Shown: one piece after another, positions 32,470-41,022 of the stretch
Layout of the letters: each line of letters opens with the position of its first letter
Numbering within the stretch: position 1 is the stretch's first letter
Origin: Lysobacter sp.
GTDB taxonomy: Bacteria; Pseudomonadota; Gammaproteobacteria; Xanthomonadales; Xanthomonadaceae
Assembly: GCA_027306995.1 (NCBI GenBank)
Contig: DAHUXS010000011.1
Coordinates: forward strand, 149,045-213,044
Direction: 5' to 3'
Length of the DNA: 64,000 nucleotides
Program-made: the position numbers and the translations under genes
The notes under the pieces: model-generated
Database searches by the model: none
The model's input: only the letters and a program-made list of their open reading frames with translations
Told to the model about the DNA's origin: nothing

Positions 32470-33423
32470 ATGCGCACCCTCTATCCCGAGATCGAGCCGT
32501 ACCAGAGCGGCATGCTCGCCGTCAGCGACCGTCATTCCATCTATTGGGAACAGTGTGGCAATCCCGACGGCAAGCCGGTGGTGATGCTGCACGGCGGTCC
32601 CGGCGCCGGCTGCGGCGCCAACATGCGCCGTTTCCATGATCCGAAGAAGTACCGGATCATCCTGTTCGACCAGCGTGGCTCCGGTCGCAGCACGCCGTTC
32701 GCCGATCTCGTCGACAACACGACCTGGGATCTCGTCGCCGACATCGAACGCATCCGCGAAATGCTGGGCATCGAACACTGGCAGGTCTTCGGTGGATCCT
32801 GGGGCTCGACGCTGGCACTGGCTTACGCCGAGACGCATCCCGAGCGCGTGACCGAGCTGGTGTTGCGCGGCATCTTCATGCTGCGGCGCTGGGAACTCGA
32901 ATGGTTCTACCAGGACGGCGCGTCGCGCCTGTTCCCGGATGCGTGGCAGCACTATCTCGCGGTGATTCCGGAAAGCGAGCGCGGCGACATGATGGCGGCC
33001 TACCACAAGCGCCTGACCAGCGAAGACGAGTCGGTGCGGCTGGCGGCGGCGCAGGCGTGGGCGATCTGGGAGGGCGGCACCAGCTATCTGCGCATCCCCG
33101 CCGATTACGTCACCAGCCATGGCGATCCGAAGTTCGCGCTGCCGTTCGCCCGGATCGAGAACCACTATTTCGTCAACAAGGGCTTTTTCGAAGTCGACGA
33201 CCAGTTGCTGCGCGACGCACACCGGATTGCCGACATTCCCGGCGTGATCGTGCACGGGCGCTACGACGTGGTGTGCCCGGTGCAGAACGCCTTCGACCTG
33301 CACAAGGCATGGCCGAAGTCGGAACTGCATGTCTCGCCGCTATCGGGGCATTCGGCGTTCGAGGCCGAGAACATCGACGCGCTGGTGCGTGCGACCGACC
33401 ACTTCGCGCCGATCGCGATGTGA
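32470..33423 (+). CDS. pip: Proline iminopeptidase (S33)
   Basis: An alpha/beta-hydrolase aminopeptidase that removes N-terminal proline. The 317 residues match the well-known Xanthomonas enzyme in length. The oxyanion motif HGGPGAGC and the nucleophile elbow GGSWGS (Ser110) are intact. The acid lies in HGRYDVVCP, and the catalytic His in LSGHSAFE near the C-terminus. There is no signal peptide, so it is cytoplasmic. It converges on the Nudix gene with three bases between stops. Confidence 0.96.
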   Translation: MRTLYPEIEPYQSGMLAVSDRHSIYWEQCGNPDGKPVVMLHGGPGAGCGANMRRFHDPKKYRIILFDQRGSGRSTPFADLVDNTTWDLVADIERIREMLGIEHWQVFGGSWGSTLALAYAETHPERVTELVLRGIFMLRRWELEWFYQDGASRLFPDAWQHYLAVIPESERGDMMAAYHKRLTSEDESVRLAAAQAWAIWEGGTSYLRIPADYVTSHGDPKFALPFARIENHYFVNKGFFEVDDQLLRDAHRIADIPGVIVHGRYDVVCPVQNAFDLHKAWPKSELHVSPLSGHSAFEAENIDALVRATDHFAPIAM

Positions 33424-33426
33424 GTG

Positions 33427-33981
33427 TCAGCGAGCCGGGCTGCCGTCCGGCTCGTGATCGATCATCCACAACCCGGCCCATAGCTTGAGGTCGAGTTCGT
33501 AACCCTCGGCATGCTTTTTCATCAGCCATGCCGGGGCTTCGCTGCGCGGCACCGCATGCACGGTGATGCCTTCGTCGGGCGTGCCGCCGCCGTCGCCGAC
33601 TTTCACCAGGCCGCGGGCGCGCACGAAGGCGATGCGTTCATTGCTCATGCCGGAACTGGTCGGACCGATCAGCAGTACGCGCACATCGCGCGCATCCCAG
33701 CCGGTCTCCTCGATCAGTTCGCGCCGGGCCGCTTCTTCCAGCGTGTCGTCGTCGTGTTCGTCGCCGACGAGCCCGGCCGGCATCTCGATGGTGCGTGCCT
33801 GCAGCGGCACGCGATATTGCTCGACGAACAGCACTTCGTCCTCCGGTGTCACCGCGATGATCAGCACCGCCATGCCGTCGCGATGCACGCGTTCGCACGA
33901 CTCCCAAGTTCCGCGCTTGACCAGGCGCAACCACTTGCCTTCGTACAGGAGCTCGCTGGGAGCGTCGATTTGATGGGCCAT
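33427..33981 (-). CDS. Nudix hydrolase, ADP-ribose-pyrophosphatase-like
   Basis: A 184-residue Nudix protein. The Nudix box runs from GDEHDDD to ARRELIEETGW, with the metal-binding REL-IEE-TG core intact; the first Glu of the consensus is Asp here. The preceding RTIEMPAGLVGD is typical of ADP-sugar pyrophosphatases (NudF/NudE type), so cleavage of ADP-ribose or a similar nucleotide sugar is likely. The exact substrate is uncertain. It is seven bases downstream of the exonuclease gene and likely in the same unit. Confidence 0.88.
   Translation of the reverse strand: MAHQIDAPSELLYEGKWLRLVKRGTWESCERVHRDGMAVLIIAVTPEDEVLFVEQYRVPLQARTIEMPAGLVGDEHDDDTLEEAARRELIEETGWDARDVRVLLIGPTSSGMSNERIAFVRARGLVKVGDGGGTPDEGITVHAVPRSEAPAWLMKKHAEGYELDLKLWAGLWMIDHEPDGSPAR
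33431..33454 (+). terminator. Hairpin at the pip / Nudix convergent junction
   Basis: A perfect 8-bp stem CGAGCCGG / CCGGCTCG with an 8-base loop starts seven bases after the pip stop. It lies within the last codons of the convergent Nudix gene. No T-run follows. It may act as a weak terminator or mRNA 3' barrier for pip, but it could equally be chance in GC-rich coding DNA. Confidence 0.35.
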
Positions 33982-33988
33982 GCGGATC

Positions 33989-34915
33989 TCAGGCTGTGGC
34001 TGTGGAGTCGAGACCGGCAGCCACCTGCAGGCGGCGACGGGTCAGCGGACCGAAACGCAGGCTATCGCACAGGGATGACAGCGTCGCGGCATCGGCGGCG
34101 GTGCGCGCGAATGGCGCCTGGTGCGGATCCAGAGGCGCATCGACGGCGATCGTGGTGAGCTGGCGATACATCAACACGTTCTCGCGATGCGCACGCAGCG
34201 ATGCCGCCGCGCGCGCCGAACCTCGCTGGCGCAGGAACGGCACTTCGTCGACGCGGGCGAGCAGGGCATCGAGCGATCCGAAGTGCGAGATCAGCACCGC
34301 TGCGGTTTTCTGGCCGATGCCGGGCACGCCGGGAATGTTGTCGACGGCATCGCCGCACAGCGCGAGGTAATCGGCGATCTGGTGGGCCTGCACGCCATGT
34401 TTCGCCTTGACGCCGGCTTCGCTCCAGCGCAGGCCGCGGGCGAAGTCGAATTGTTCGTCGTCGTCCTGCAGCAACTGCGACAGATCCTTGTCGGCCGAGA
34501 CGATCACGCCACGCGCATTGTGCGCGCGTGCCTGCACCAGGGCGCTGCCGATCAGGTCGTCGGCTTCGTAATCGGTGTGCGCGAGGACCGCCAGGCCCAA
34601 TGCCGAACTCAGCGCCTTGCAGTGCGCGAATTGACGACGCAGCTCTTCCGGCGCGGGCTCGCGGTTGGCCTTGTATTCGGGATAGAGCCGGTTGCGGAAG
34701 CACGAGTCCAGCGCCTCGTCGAATGCGACCACGACATGCCGTGGCTTCTCGCGTTCGATCAGTTCCACCAGGAAGCGCGCGAAACCGTGGACGGCATTGA
34801 GCGGCCAGCCGTCGTCGTCGTGCCATTCGTCCGGCATCGAATGCCAGGCGCGGAACACGTACATGCTGGCATCGACCAGATACAGGGTCGGGCGCGGATG
34901 CAGCACCCGACTCAT
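33989..34915 (-). CDS. 5'-3' exonuclease/flap-endonuclease-like protein (ExoIX/Xni type)
   Basis: A 308-residue stand-alone homologue of the Pol I 5'-nuclease domain. YLVDASMYVFRAW carries the first metal Asp. FDEALDSCFRN and YKANREPAP form the arch region. The acidic cluster is YEADDLIGSAL and SADKDLSQLL. The helix-hairpin-helix is DAVDNIPGVPGIGQKTA. The ATG at 34915 overlaps the nitroreductase stop (ATGA at 34912-34915); the open frame beyond it is not homologous. Its relation to E. coli Xni/ExoIX versus the PolA domain cannot be fully settled by eye. Confidence 0.88.
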   Translation of the reverse strand: MSRVLHPRPTLYLVDASMYVFRAWHSMPDEWHDDDGWPLNAVHGFARFLVELIEREKPRHVVVAFDEALDSCFRNRLYPEYKANREPAPEELRRQFAHCKALSSALGLAVLAHTDYEADDLIGSALVQARAHNARGVIVSADKDLSQLLQDDDEQFDFARGLRWSEAGVKAKHGVQAHQIADYLALCGDAVDNIPGVPGIGQKTAAVLISHFGSLDALLARVDEVPFLRQRGSARAAASLRAHRENVLMYRQLTTIAVDAPLDPHQAPFARTAADAATLSSLCDSLRFGPLTRRRLQVAAGLDSTATA

Positions 34916-35478
34916 CGTGGCGTCCAGTCGCTGAGCAGCGCGGAAGGATCGGGACGATCGCGTTCCGGCGCTTCCATCACGGGAGTGCCGATATGGATGA
35001 AGCCGACGATCGCCTCGTCTTCGGCGATGCCGAGATGCGCGCGGATCACCGGGTCCGTGGCGGCCCAGCCGGTCAGCCATTGCGCGCCGAAGCCCGCGGC
35101 CTGCGCCGCCATCAGCAGGGCGAAACAGACGCACGACGCCGTGGCATAGCGTTCGCTGGCCGGGATTTTTTCGTCCGGTCCCTGCTTGGCGATCACGGCG
35201 ACGATCAGCGGCGCGAAACTGAAACGTTCGCGTTCCTTCTGCAAGATGGCGTCGCCGGCATGGGGATCGCGTTCGCGGGTGCGTGCCTCCAGCAATCCGC
35301 CGAGGGCGAGGCGGGCGTCACCGCGAATGCGCAGGAAGCGGAACGGAACGCGTTTTCCGTGATCGGGGACACGGATTGCGGACTGCAGCATGCGTGCGAA
35401 TTGGGCTTCATCCGGACCCGGCGCCGACAGTTGGCGGGAAGGAACCGATCGGCGGCGATCAAGGCATTCAAATGTCAT
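34912..35478 (-). CDS. Nitroreductase-family oxidoreductase (YdjA-like)
   Basis: A 188-residue FMN-dependent nitroreductase fold protein. RRSVPSRQLSAPGPDEAQFARML gives the N-terminal FMN-phosphate region, of which RRSVPSRQL is diagnostic. ATASCVCFALLMAAQAAGFGAQW is the long dimer helix; its core LLMAAQAAGFGAQW matches YdjA. FIHIGTP near the end is the usual closing strand. The physiological substrate is unknown. It overlaps the exonuclease start by four bases and is divergent from the DUF1631 gene with about 90 bases between. Confidence 0.87.
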   Translation of the reverse strand: MTFECLDRRRSVPSRQLSAPGPDEAQFARMLQSAIRVPDHGKRVPFRFLRIRGDARLALGGLLEARTRERDPHAGDAILQKERERFSFAPLIVAVIAKQGPDEKIPASERYATASCVCFALLMAAQAAGFGAQWLTGWAATDPVIRAHLGIAEDEAIVGFIHIGTPVMEAPERDRPDPSALLSDWTPR

Positions 35479-35568
35479 GGACGTGTGAAGGTTTCCTGCT
35501 TAGGATGGTGAACAGGGGGGATTCTTCCCGTCGCCTGGGGGCGGCGGTCAGCATCTCAGAGGTATGGC

Positions 35569-37845
35569 TTGACTCGGAATGATTCCACAATTCCCGCGAC
35601 AAGCCAGGTTGAAGAGCAGCAAAGGAAGGCGGCACGCCTGGTTGCCGAGTTCGTGTCGGCGAAGCTTGCGCCATTCTGGAGCGAGCTGAAGAGCGCGCTC
35701 GACCGGATTCCGGTCGGACCCAACAATTTCTCCACCCTTCCGCGCGACCAGTTCATCGTGCACGGGATGCTGGATGGCACGCAAGATTGGCATGCGCGGT
35801 TGCGCGTGACGCTGGAAGCCGACGCGATGGCCTGGTGGCATCGCCAGACCTCGCGCAGCGGTACGGCGTTGACGCTGATGGGCGAAAGCGAACTCTTGCT
35901 CGAGATCGATGCGCAACAGGCCAACGAAGTGATCCGCGCGCGATTGGGGCCACTGGTCCAGCGCCTGGATCATGCAGTCGAGGGATTTTCGCGTGGCGCG
36001 GGCCTTGCCGGACACGAGGGTCCGTGGAACGTGGAAGGCATCACCCGCAGCTTCATGTCGACCTTCGATCGCGAGGCGATGACGCCGACGCTGATCCCGG
36101 TGCTGATGCGCCATTACGAAACGCAGATGGCAGCGGTCCTGCGCGCGCTGGTCCCGGAATTGCTGCGCGTCATCGGCGATGGCGAGTCCATCGGGGAGGC
36201 ATACGACAGCCCGGCTTCCGGACACGCCACGGGAGGCAGTGGAGGTGGAGGTGGCTGGCAGCCGGATGGCGGCATGGTCGAATCGCTGCCGGCGAATCTT
36301 GGTGGTGGCCATGGTGCTGCCGGCATGGAGGAAAGCCAAGGCAGCGAACACGCGTCGTCGCCAGCAGGGCCGCGCACACCTGTTGATATTGGCAGCTACG
36401 CCGGTGTGCGTCCCGAGACCCGTTATCGCACCCGTATCCACGCCCAGCTGGATGCCTGGCGTCGGCGCGTCAGCAATGGCGAGAGCAGTCCGCGGATTGC
36501 ACCGACCGCGATGGCGCGCGTGATCAATACTTCCGAAGTGCTGACGATCGCTTCCGTCCTCCAGGGCGACGATCCGGCGCCATTCGTGCGTGCCTTGCGC
36601 GGCGAAGACGATCGCTCGTTGCCGGTGGTGATCCGCCAGGAACTGATGGCGGCGGCCGGGCAGTTCGGGTTCGATCCCCAGCAATCGTCGTTCGCCGAGG
36701 TCGAGGAGGATGCGGTCGACCTGGTGGCGATGCTGTTCGATGGCCTGCAGCGCGCCAACGCCTTCGAGGAGCCGGCGACGAAGATGATGGGCAAGCTGGT
36801 CGTGCCCTACGTCAAGGTCGCGGTGATCGACGATTCGTTGTTCGAAAACCGCGGCCACCCCGCGCGGCGCCTGCTCGATGCGCTGGTGGAAGCCTGCGAT
36901 GGCAACACTGGCGATACCCACGCCAGCCGCTCGATGCTGGAGCGCGCATCGCAGGTCGTCGACCAGGTGGTCGCGCGCTTCCAGGAAAACATGGCGATCT
37001 TCGATCTCGCCGCCCGCGAATTGCAGGAATTGCTCGATCGCCAGCGCACGCTGGCCGAAGTGACCGAACGCCGCATCACCGAGACCTTGCAGGGCCAGGA
37101 ACGTCTGCGCCAGGCGCGGATCGCCGCCGACGAAGCGGTGAATACCTCGCTCGAGGGACGCAAGGTGCTGCCGGATACCTTCCAGTTCCTGTCCGAATAC
37201 TGGCGCAACGTGCTGGTGCAGGGCTGGCTGCGCTTCGGCGACCGCTCGCCGCGTTACCAGGCGATGCGTGCCGTCGGTGATGCTCTGTTGCAGATGGATG
37301 CCGATGCGGTGGCCCTGCGCAGCCGCGCGCTGGCTGCCGGCTTTGAGCAGAATCGCGCCGCGATCCTCGACGACCTGCGCTTCGTCGGCTTGCAGGGCGA
37401 AGCGGCGATCGAGGCGCTGGCGCGCCTGGCAAGTGGCCTGTTGCGTGCCGATGCCGCGCCGGACGAGGCGATGCTGTCCAATCCGCCGGAGCCGTTGCTC
37501 GATGAACTGCCGCTGCACATTCCCGACATGGAGCGGCGTTCGCGTGGCGTGGACAGCGTGCTGGTCGCGCGCGTGCGCCGGCTGCGTGCCGGGCAGGGGC
37601 TGCGCATCATCGAGGACGGTGCCCAGGAAACCATGGCCAAGATCGCCTGGGTCAGCGCGATCACCGGACGCATCCTGGTGGTCAATCGCCGTGGCGAACG
37701 GCGGATGGTGGTGCGGCCGGAAACGATGGCCGTCCTGATCGCCGATGGTCGCGTGTTGGTGCGCTCGGTCGAGCCGCCGGTCGATCAGGTGATGGCGCAG
37801 GTCGCCGATTCGCTCGGGGAGCGACGCTTCGCGCAAGTGGGGTGA
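35569..37845 (+). CDS. DUF1631-family protein, TTG start
   Basis: A 758-residue protein recognised as the DUF1631 family, common in beta- and gammaproteobacteria and of unknown function. It starts with TTG (MTRNDSTIP), seven bases after AGAGG; an ATG five bases earlier is in another frame and runs straight into a stop. The N-terminal domain (about 1-205) is separated from the remainder by a Gly/Ser-rich linker (about 210-270, with GGSGGGGG). The C-terminal part (about 280-758) is mainly helical and acidic. No enzymatic motif or membrane segment is visible. The old label thymidine phosphorylase for this family has no sequence support here. Confidence 0.82.
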   Translation: MTRNDSTIPATSQVEEQQRKAARLVAEFVSAKLAPFWSELKSALDRIPVGPNNFSTLPRDQFIVHGMLDGTQDWHARLRVTLEADAMAWWHRQTSRSGTALTLMGESELLLEIDAQQANEVIRARLGPLVQRLDHAVEGFSRGAGLAGHEGPWNVEGITRSFMSTFDREAMTPTLIPVLMRHYETQMAAVLRALVPELLRVIGDGESIGEAYDSPASGHATGGSGGGGGWQPDGGMVESLPANLGGGHGAAGMEESQGSEHASSPAGPRTPVDIGSYAGVRPETRYRTRIHAQLDAWRRRVSNGESSPRIAPTAMARVINTSEVLTIASVLQGDDPAPFVRALRGEDDRSLPVVIRQELMAAAGQFGFDPQQSSFAEVEEDAVDLVAMLFDGLQRANAFEEPATKMMGKLVVPYVKVAVIDDSLFENRGHPARRLLDALVEACDGNTGDTHASRSMLERASQVVDQVVARFQENMAIFDLAARELQELLDRQRTLAEVTERRITETLQGQERLRQARIAADEAVNTSLEGRKVLPDTFQFLSEYWRNVLVQGWLRFGDRSPRYQAMRAVGDALLQMDADAVALRSRALAAGFEQNRAAILDDLRFVGLQGEAAIEALARLASGLLRADAAPDEAMLSNPPEPLLDELPLHIPDMERRSRGVDSVLVARVRRLRAGQGLRIIEDGAQETMAKIAWVSAITGRILVVNRRGERRMVVRPETMAVLIADGRVLVRSVEPPVDQVMAQVADSLGERRFAQVG

Positions 37846-37867
37846 TGCGGCGGTTTACCCGCAGTGT

Positions 37868-38317
37868 TCAGCGATGTTCCTGCGGCCTCGGGGGCGGCGG
37901 CGTTCTCGGGCCAGCCGGTCCAGACCGCGGCGGCGGCAACTTGGGGCCGTTGGCTTCCAGCCAGGCCTTGCGCTGTTCCGGCGACATCGCCTTCCACTGC
38001 TCGTGCATCGCCTTGCGCTGTTCCGGCGTCAGGTTTTCCCAGCGTTGCATGCCGCGATGCGCGGCCTCGCGCTGTTCCGGCGTCATCCGCTGCCAGTGCT
38101 GGGCACGCTTGAGCATTTCCGCGCGCATGTCGGGATTGTCGTTCCAGCGCGAACGGATCGGATCGATCAGGGCCTGGCGCTGTTCCTGGGTCAGCTTGTT
38201 CCATTCCGGATAGCTGCTGGCGGCAGGCGCGGGCGCAGCCGTGGGCTGTTGCGCCATCGCAGGGGCAGCCAGCACCAGACCTGTCATCAATATCGCGGCA
38301 GCACGCATCTTGCTCAT
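37868..38317 (-). CDS. Secreted DUF3106-like protein with LTPEQR repeats
   Basis: A 149-residue exported protein. A signal peptide (AAAILMTGLVLAAPAMA, cut before QQPTA) leads into a Trp/Arg/Gln-rich helical region. Four copies of an [L/M][T/S]xEQR motif are present (LTQEQRQA, MTPEQREA, LTPEQRKA, MSPEQRKA), and the end is a Pro-rich basic tail. The motif recalls the LTxxQ signature of the periplasmic Spy/CpxP stress chaperones. That likeness is an inference. The start overlaps the stop of the gene before it (ATGA at 38314-38317), tying it to the sigma-factor operon. Confidence 0.83.
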   Translation of the reverse strand: MSKMRAAAILMTGLVLAAPAMAQQPTAAPAPAASSYPEWNKLTQEQRQALIDPIRSRWNDNPDMRAEMLKRAQHWQRMTPEQREAAHRGMQRWENLTPEQRKAMHEQWKAMSPEQRKAWLEANGPKLPPPRSGPAGPRTPPPPRPQEHR

Positions 38318-38715
38318 TCTCTGGGAACCGGCGGAGCATCGTTGCCCAGCCAGGCATAGAACTCCGGATCGTTATCGTAGGCCGCAGTGGCGCTCACCGC
38401 GGGCTTTTTCGCGGGATTTGTGGTGGTGGCCACGGTTGGCGCCACATTCGCCTGGGCGACGACCGATGCAACGGCGGTGGCTGGCGTGGTATTCGCAGGC
38501 GGCGTCATCGGGCGCTGCAACCACAGGCCGCCGATCGCGAGGACCGCGACCGAGGCGAATGCGACCACGGGTTGCCAAGCCTGGCGGCTCGGGCGCGGCG
38601 CAGCCAGCGCGGCGCGCAAGCGCTGCCGGACCGCTTGAGGGGTTTCACGCGTGGCGTCCTGGTACAACTGGCGCGCCTTGCGGTCGAAATCGTCGTGGTC
38701 GTTGTTCATCGTCAT
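38314..38715 (-). CDS. DUF3619-like single-pass membrane protein, candidate anti-sigma factor
   Basis: A 133-residue protein with a charged cytoplasmic N-terminus (about 1-45, DDFDRKARQLYQDATRE). One membrane helix (about 48-66, VVAFASVAVLAIGGLWL) and a periplasmic Ala/Thr-rich tail ending in DPEFYAWLGNDAPP follow. Size, topology and position directly after a sigma-factor gene fit a membrane anti-sigma factor. However, no known anti-sigma domain is evident, so that role is inferred. Both ends overlap neighbouring genes as ATGA (38712-38715 and 38314-38317). An in-frame ATG two codons later (38709) is an alternative start. Confidence 0.78.
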   Translation of the reverse strand: MTMNNDHDDFDRKARQLYQDATRETPQAVRQRLRAALAAPRPSRQAWQPVVAFASVAVLAIGGLWLQRPMTPPANTTPATAVASVVAQANVAPTVATTTNPAKKPAVSATAAYDNDPEFYAWLGNDAPPVPRE

Positions 38716-39290
38716 GTCCAGTCCTGCAGATGCACGCGGAGTGCATCGCGTGCACGGGAAAGATGCGTCTTCACCGAACCTTCGCTGCATCCCATCACGG
38801 TCGCCGTGGTGGCGACGTCGAGATCTTCCAGCACGCGCAGGGTGAAGGCTTCGCGCTGGCGCGCCGGCAGTCTGCGAACCGCCTGCGCCATCAGAGCATA
38901 GGCCTCGCGGCCATCGTTGTGATTGGAAGGATCCCCGGCCGGGTCGGTCCAGGCAATGGCGATGTCCTCGTCCTGGTCCCCGGTGCTGCGCAACCAGCTG
39001 AAGCGGAAGGCGCGGCGGCGGCTGATATCGATGATGCGGGTGCGCAGGATCTTCCAGAACAACGCCTGCCACTCGGCGGATGGCTTGTCGCCGTAGCGCA
39101 GCATGCGCAGCATGGCGTCCTGCACGGCGTCGAGGGCGTCGTCGCGGTTGCGCAGCCCGAGTTCGGCAAAACGGAAGGCGCGCGACTGGATGCCGGCGAG
39201 GAATTGCTCGATCGTCAGCGTGCGTGCGCTCGTGACCGGCGCGTTCAAGGGCAATCCCTTCGCGGTGGCTGCAATTGCATGTATCGACAT
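38712..39290 (-). CDS. ECF-type RNA polymerase sigma factor
   Basis: A 192-residue sigma-70 family protein. Region 2 lies at about 45-100 (RDDALDAVQDAMLRML, then FWKILRTRIIDISRR). Region 4 lies at about 135-185 (LPARQREAFTLRVLEDLD, then the helix-turn-helix MGCSEGSVKTHLSRARDAL). The start at 39290 (MSIHAIAATA) is the first ATG before region 2; the longer frame to 40307 crosses another gene and is rejected. It heads the coupled trio with the one-TM protein and the LTPEQR-repeat protein. Regulon unknown. Confidence 0.88.
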   Translation of the reverse strand: MSIHAIAATAKGLPLNAPVTSARTLTIEQFLAGIQSRAFRFAELGLRNRDDALDAVQDAMLRMLRYGDKPSAEWQALFWKILRTRIIDISRRRAFRFSWLRSTGDQDEDIAIAWTDPAGDPSNHNDGREAYALMAQAVRRLPARQREAFTLRVLEDLDVATTATVMGCSEGSVKTHLSRARDALRVHLQDWT

Positions 39291-39375
39291 GGAGTCCGGT
39301 TCGCCGTCTGCCCGGGATGGGCGACAACCGGGAAACGCTTGCCGAAGAGGCAGGTTGACGGCCGTGTTCCGGTGT

Positions 39376-39786
39376 TCATCTTCCGTGGCCCCACCAGGCG
39401 GCCAATTCCATCGCCACCACGTAGACCAGCAACTGCGGCAGGCCGTTGGCGAGCCGGACCAGCTCCCAGGCAAGGCTCGGGCTGAGGCGCGACAACGATT
39501 CCACCAGCCCGAACCCGGCCGGGCCGCCGATGCTGATCGCCGCGATCGCCAGACTGGACAGCACCACGGCGATCGCCACGAAGATCGCCCCGGCGATGGC
39601 GCCGCACCTGCCGCGCGGCAGGCCCAGCACTCGCAACGCGATGACGGCATCGACGGCGGCCAGCAAGGCCAGCCAAGGCAGGGTGCGATGGGTGAACGAG
39701 AACGCCACCGTCCACGCGGCCGCGAAAGCGATGGCCATGACCACGAAGAAGAACCAGCGGATGAAGGAAACCTGCGGTACGGACAT
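39376..39786 (-). CDS. Hypothetical four-helix membrane protein
   Basis: A 136-residue very hydrophobic protein with four probable membrane helices (FFFVVMAIAFAAAWTVAF, LALLAAVDAVIALRVL, AIFVAIAVVLSSLAIAAIS, and a C-terminal LLVYVVAMELAAWW). It ends in the polar GHGR. No family is recognised. It lies 85 bases upstream of the sigma-factor gene on the same strand, so it may belong to that unit. It is divergent from pntAA with about 120 bases between. Confidence 0.65.
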   Translation of the reverse strand: MSVPQVSFIRWFFFVVMAIAFAAAWTVAFSFTHRTLPWLALLAAVDAVIALRVLGLPRGRCGAIAGAIFVAIAVVLSSLAIAAISIGGPAGFGLVESLSRLSPSLAWELVRLANGLPQLLVYVVAMELAAWWGHGR

Positions 39787-39906
39787 GGCGGGGGAGGCTG
39801 AAACGAACTGCAGATGGTAGCCGGTACGCGGCCCGCCGCCAGAAATGGCTGCGAGCGCAGGCGATCGCTTAGGATTCGGGGAACGACCAGATCGGGGTGC
39901 GCGTCT

Positions 39907-41022
39907 GTGGAAGGGATCGGTGCGGTACGGATCGGGGTAGGGCGTGAGGCGGCGGCAGGCGAGCGCCGGGTGGCGATGACGCCCGAGACCTGCGGCAAGC
40001 TGGTGAAGGCGGGTGCGCAGGTCGCAGTGGCCCCTGGCAGCGGCAGCGCCGCCGGCTTCACCGACCAGATGTATGCCGATGCCGGCGCGACGTTGGCCGA
40101 TGCGCCGTTCGGCGATGCCGACGTGGTGGTCTGCGTGCAGGCGCCGTCACCGGCGGCCATCGCGACGATGAAGCAGGGTGCGGTGCTGGTCGGATCCTTG
40201 CAGCCGGAAGCGGATCCCGCCCGTGAAAGTGCGCTGCGCGATCGCGGCATCGTCGCCTTCCCGCTGGAACGGCTGCCTCGCACCACCCGTGCGCAGGCGA
40301 TGGACATCCTCAGTTCGCAGGCGTCGATGGCCGGCTACAAGGCGGTGCTGATCGCCGCGGAACTCGCGCCGCGTTTCTTCCCGATGCTCACCACCGCGGC
40401 CGGCACCATCCGCCCGTCGAAGGTGCTGATCATTGGCGCCGGCGTCGCCGGCCTGCAGGCGATCGCCACCGCGAAACGGCTCGGCGCGCAGGTCGAAGGG
40501 TTCGACGTGCGCCCGGAGACGCGCGAGCAGATCGAATCGCTGGGCGGACGCTTCCTCGATCTCGGCGTCAGCGCCGCGGGCGAGGGCGGGTATGCGCGCC
40601 AGCTCACCGACGAGGAACGGGCGGAACAGCAGCGTCGCCTTGCCGATCACCTGCGCAGCGTCGACGTGATCGTCTGCACCGCGGCGGTCCCGGGGCGTCC
40701 CGCGCCGAAGATCGTCACCGCGGCGATGGTCGAAGGGATGAAGCCGGGCAGCACGATAGTTGACCTCGCCGCGGAAACCGGCGGCAACTGCGAGCTGACG
40801 CAGCCTGGACGCGTCATCGAGCATGTGGGCGTCACCATCGCCGGGCCGCTCGATCTCGCTTCGATGGGCGCGACCCACGCCAGCGAGATGTTCGCGCGCA
40901 ACGTCTTCAACTTCGTCAGCCTGATGCTGAAGGACGGCGCGCTCGCCTTCGACTGGAACGACGAATTGCTTGCTAAGACCGTGTGGCCGCCGCGCCCGCA
41001 ATCGAATGGAGACACGCCATGA
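39907..41022 (+). CDS. pntAA: NAD(P) transhydrogenase alpha subunit 1, NAD(H)-binding domain
   Basis: Domain I of proton-translocating transhydrogenase, a soluble peripheral subunit that exchanges hydride between NAD(H) and NADP(H). The three-gene split (alpha1, alpha2, beta) is like Rhodospirillum. A GTG at 39907 opens 371 residues beginning VEGIGAVRIG; no ATG or strong ribosome site is nearby, so the start is tentative. The early motif ERRVAMTPET and the Rossmann KVLIIGAGVAGLQAIATAKRLGA are diagnostic. The stop overlaps the next start (ATGA at 41019-41022). Confidence 0.92.
   Translation: MEGIGAVRIGVGREAAAGERRVAMTPETCGKLVKAGAQVAVAPGSGSAAGFTDQMYADAGATLADAPFGDADVVVCVQAPSPAAIATMKQGAVLVGSLQPEADPARESALRDRGIVAFPLERLPRTTRAQAMDILSSQASMAGYKAVLIAAELAPRFFPMLTTAAGTIRPSKVLIIGAGVAGLQAIATAKRLGAQVEGFDVRPETREQIESLGGRFLDLGVSAAGEGGYARQLTDEERAEQQRRLADHLRSVDVIVCTAAVPGRPAPKIVTAAMVEGMKPGSTIVDLAAETGGNCELTQPGRVIEHVGVTIAGPLDLASMGATHASEMFARNVFNFVSLMLKDGALAFDWNDELLAKTVWPPRPQSNGDTP

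Noticed and set aside
37868..38200. Repeated LTPEQR-coding DNA as a possible CRISPR or tandem DNA repeat
   Set aside because: The repeats are degenerate at DNA level, irregularly spaced and explained by the protein motif; there are no spacers.
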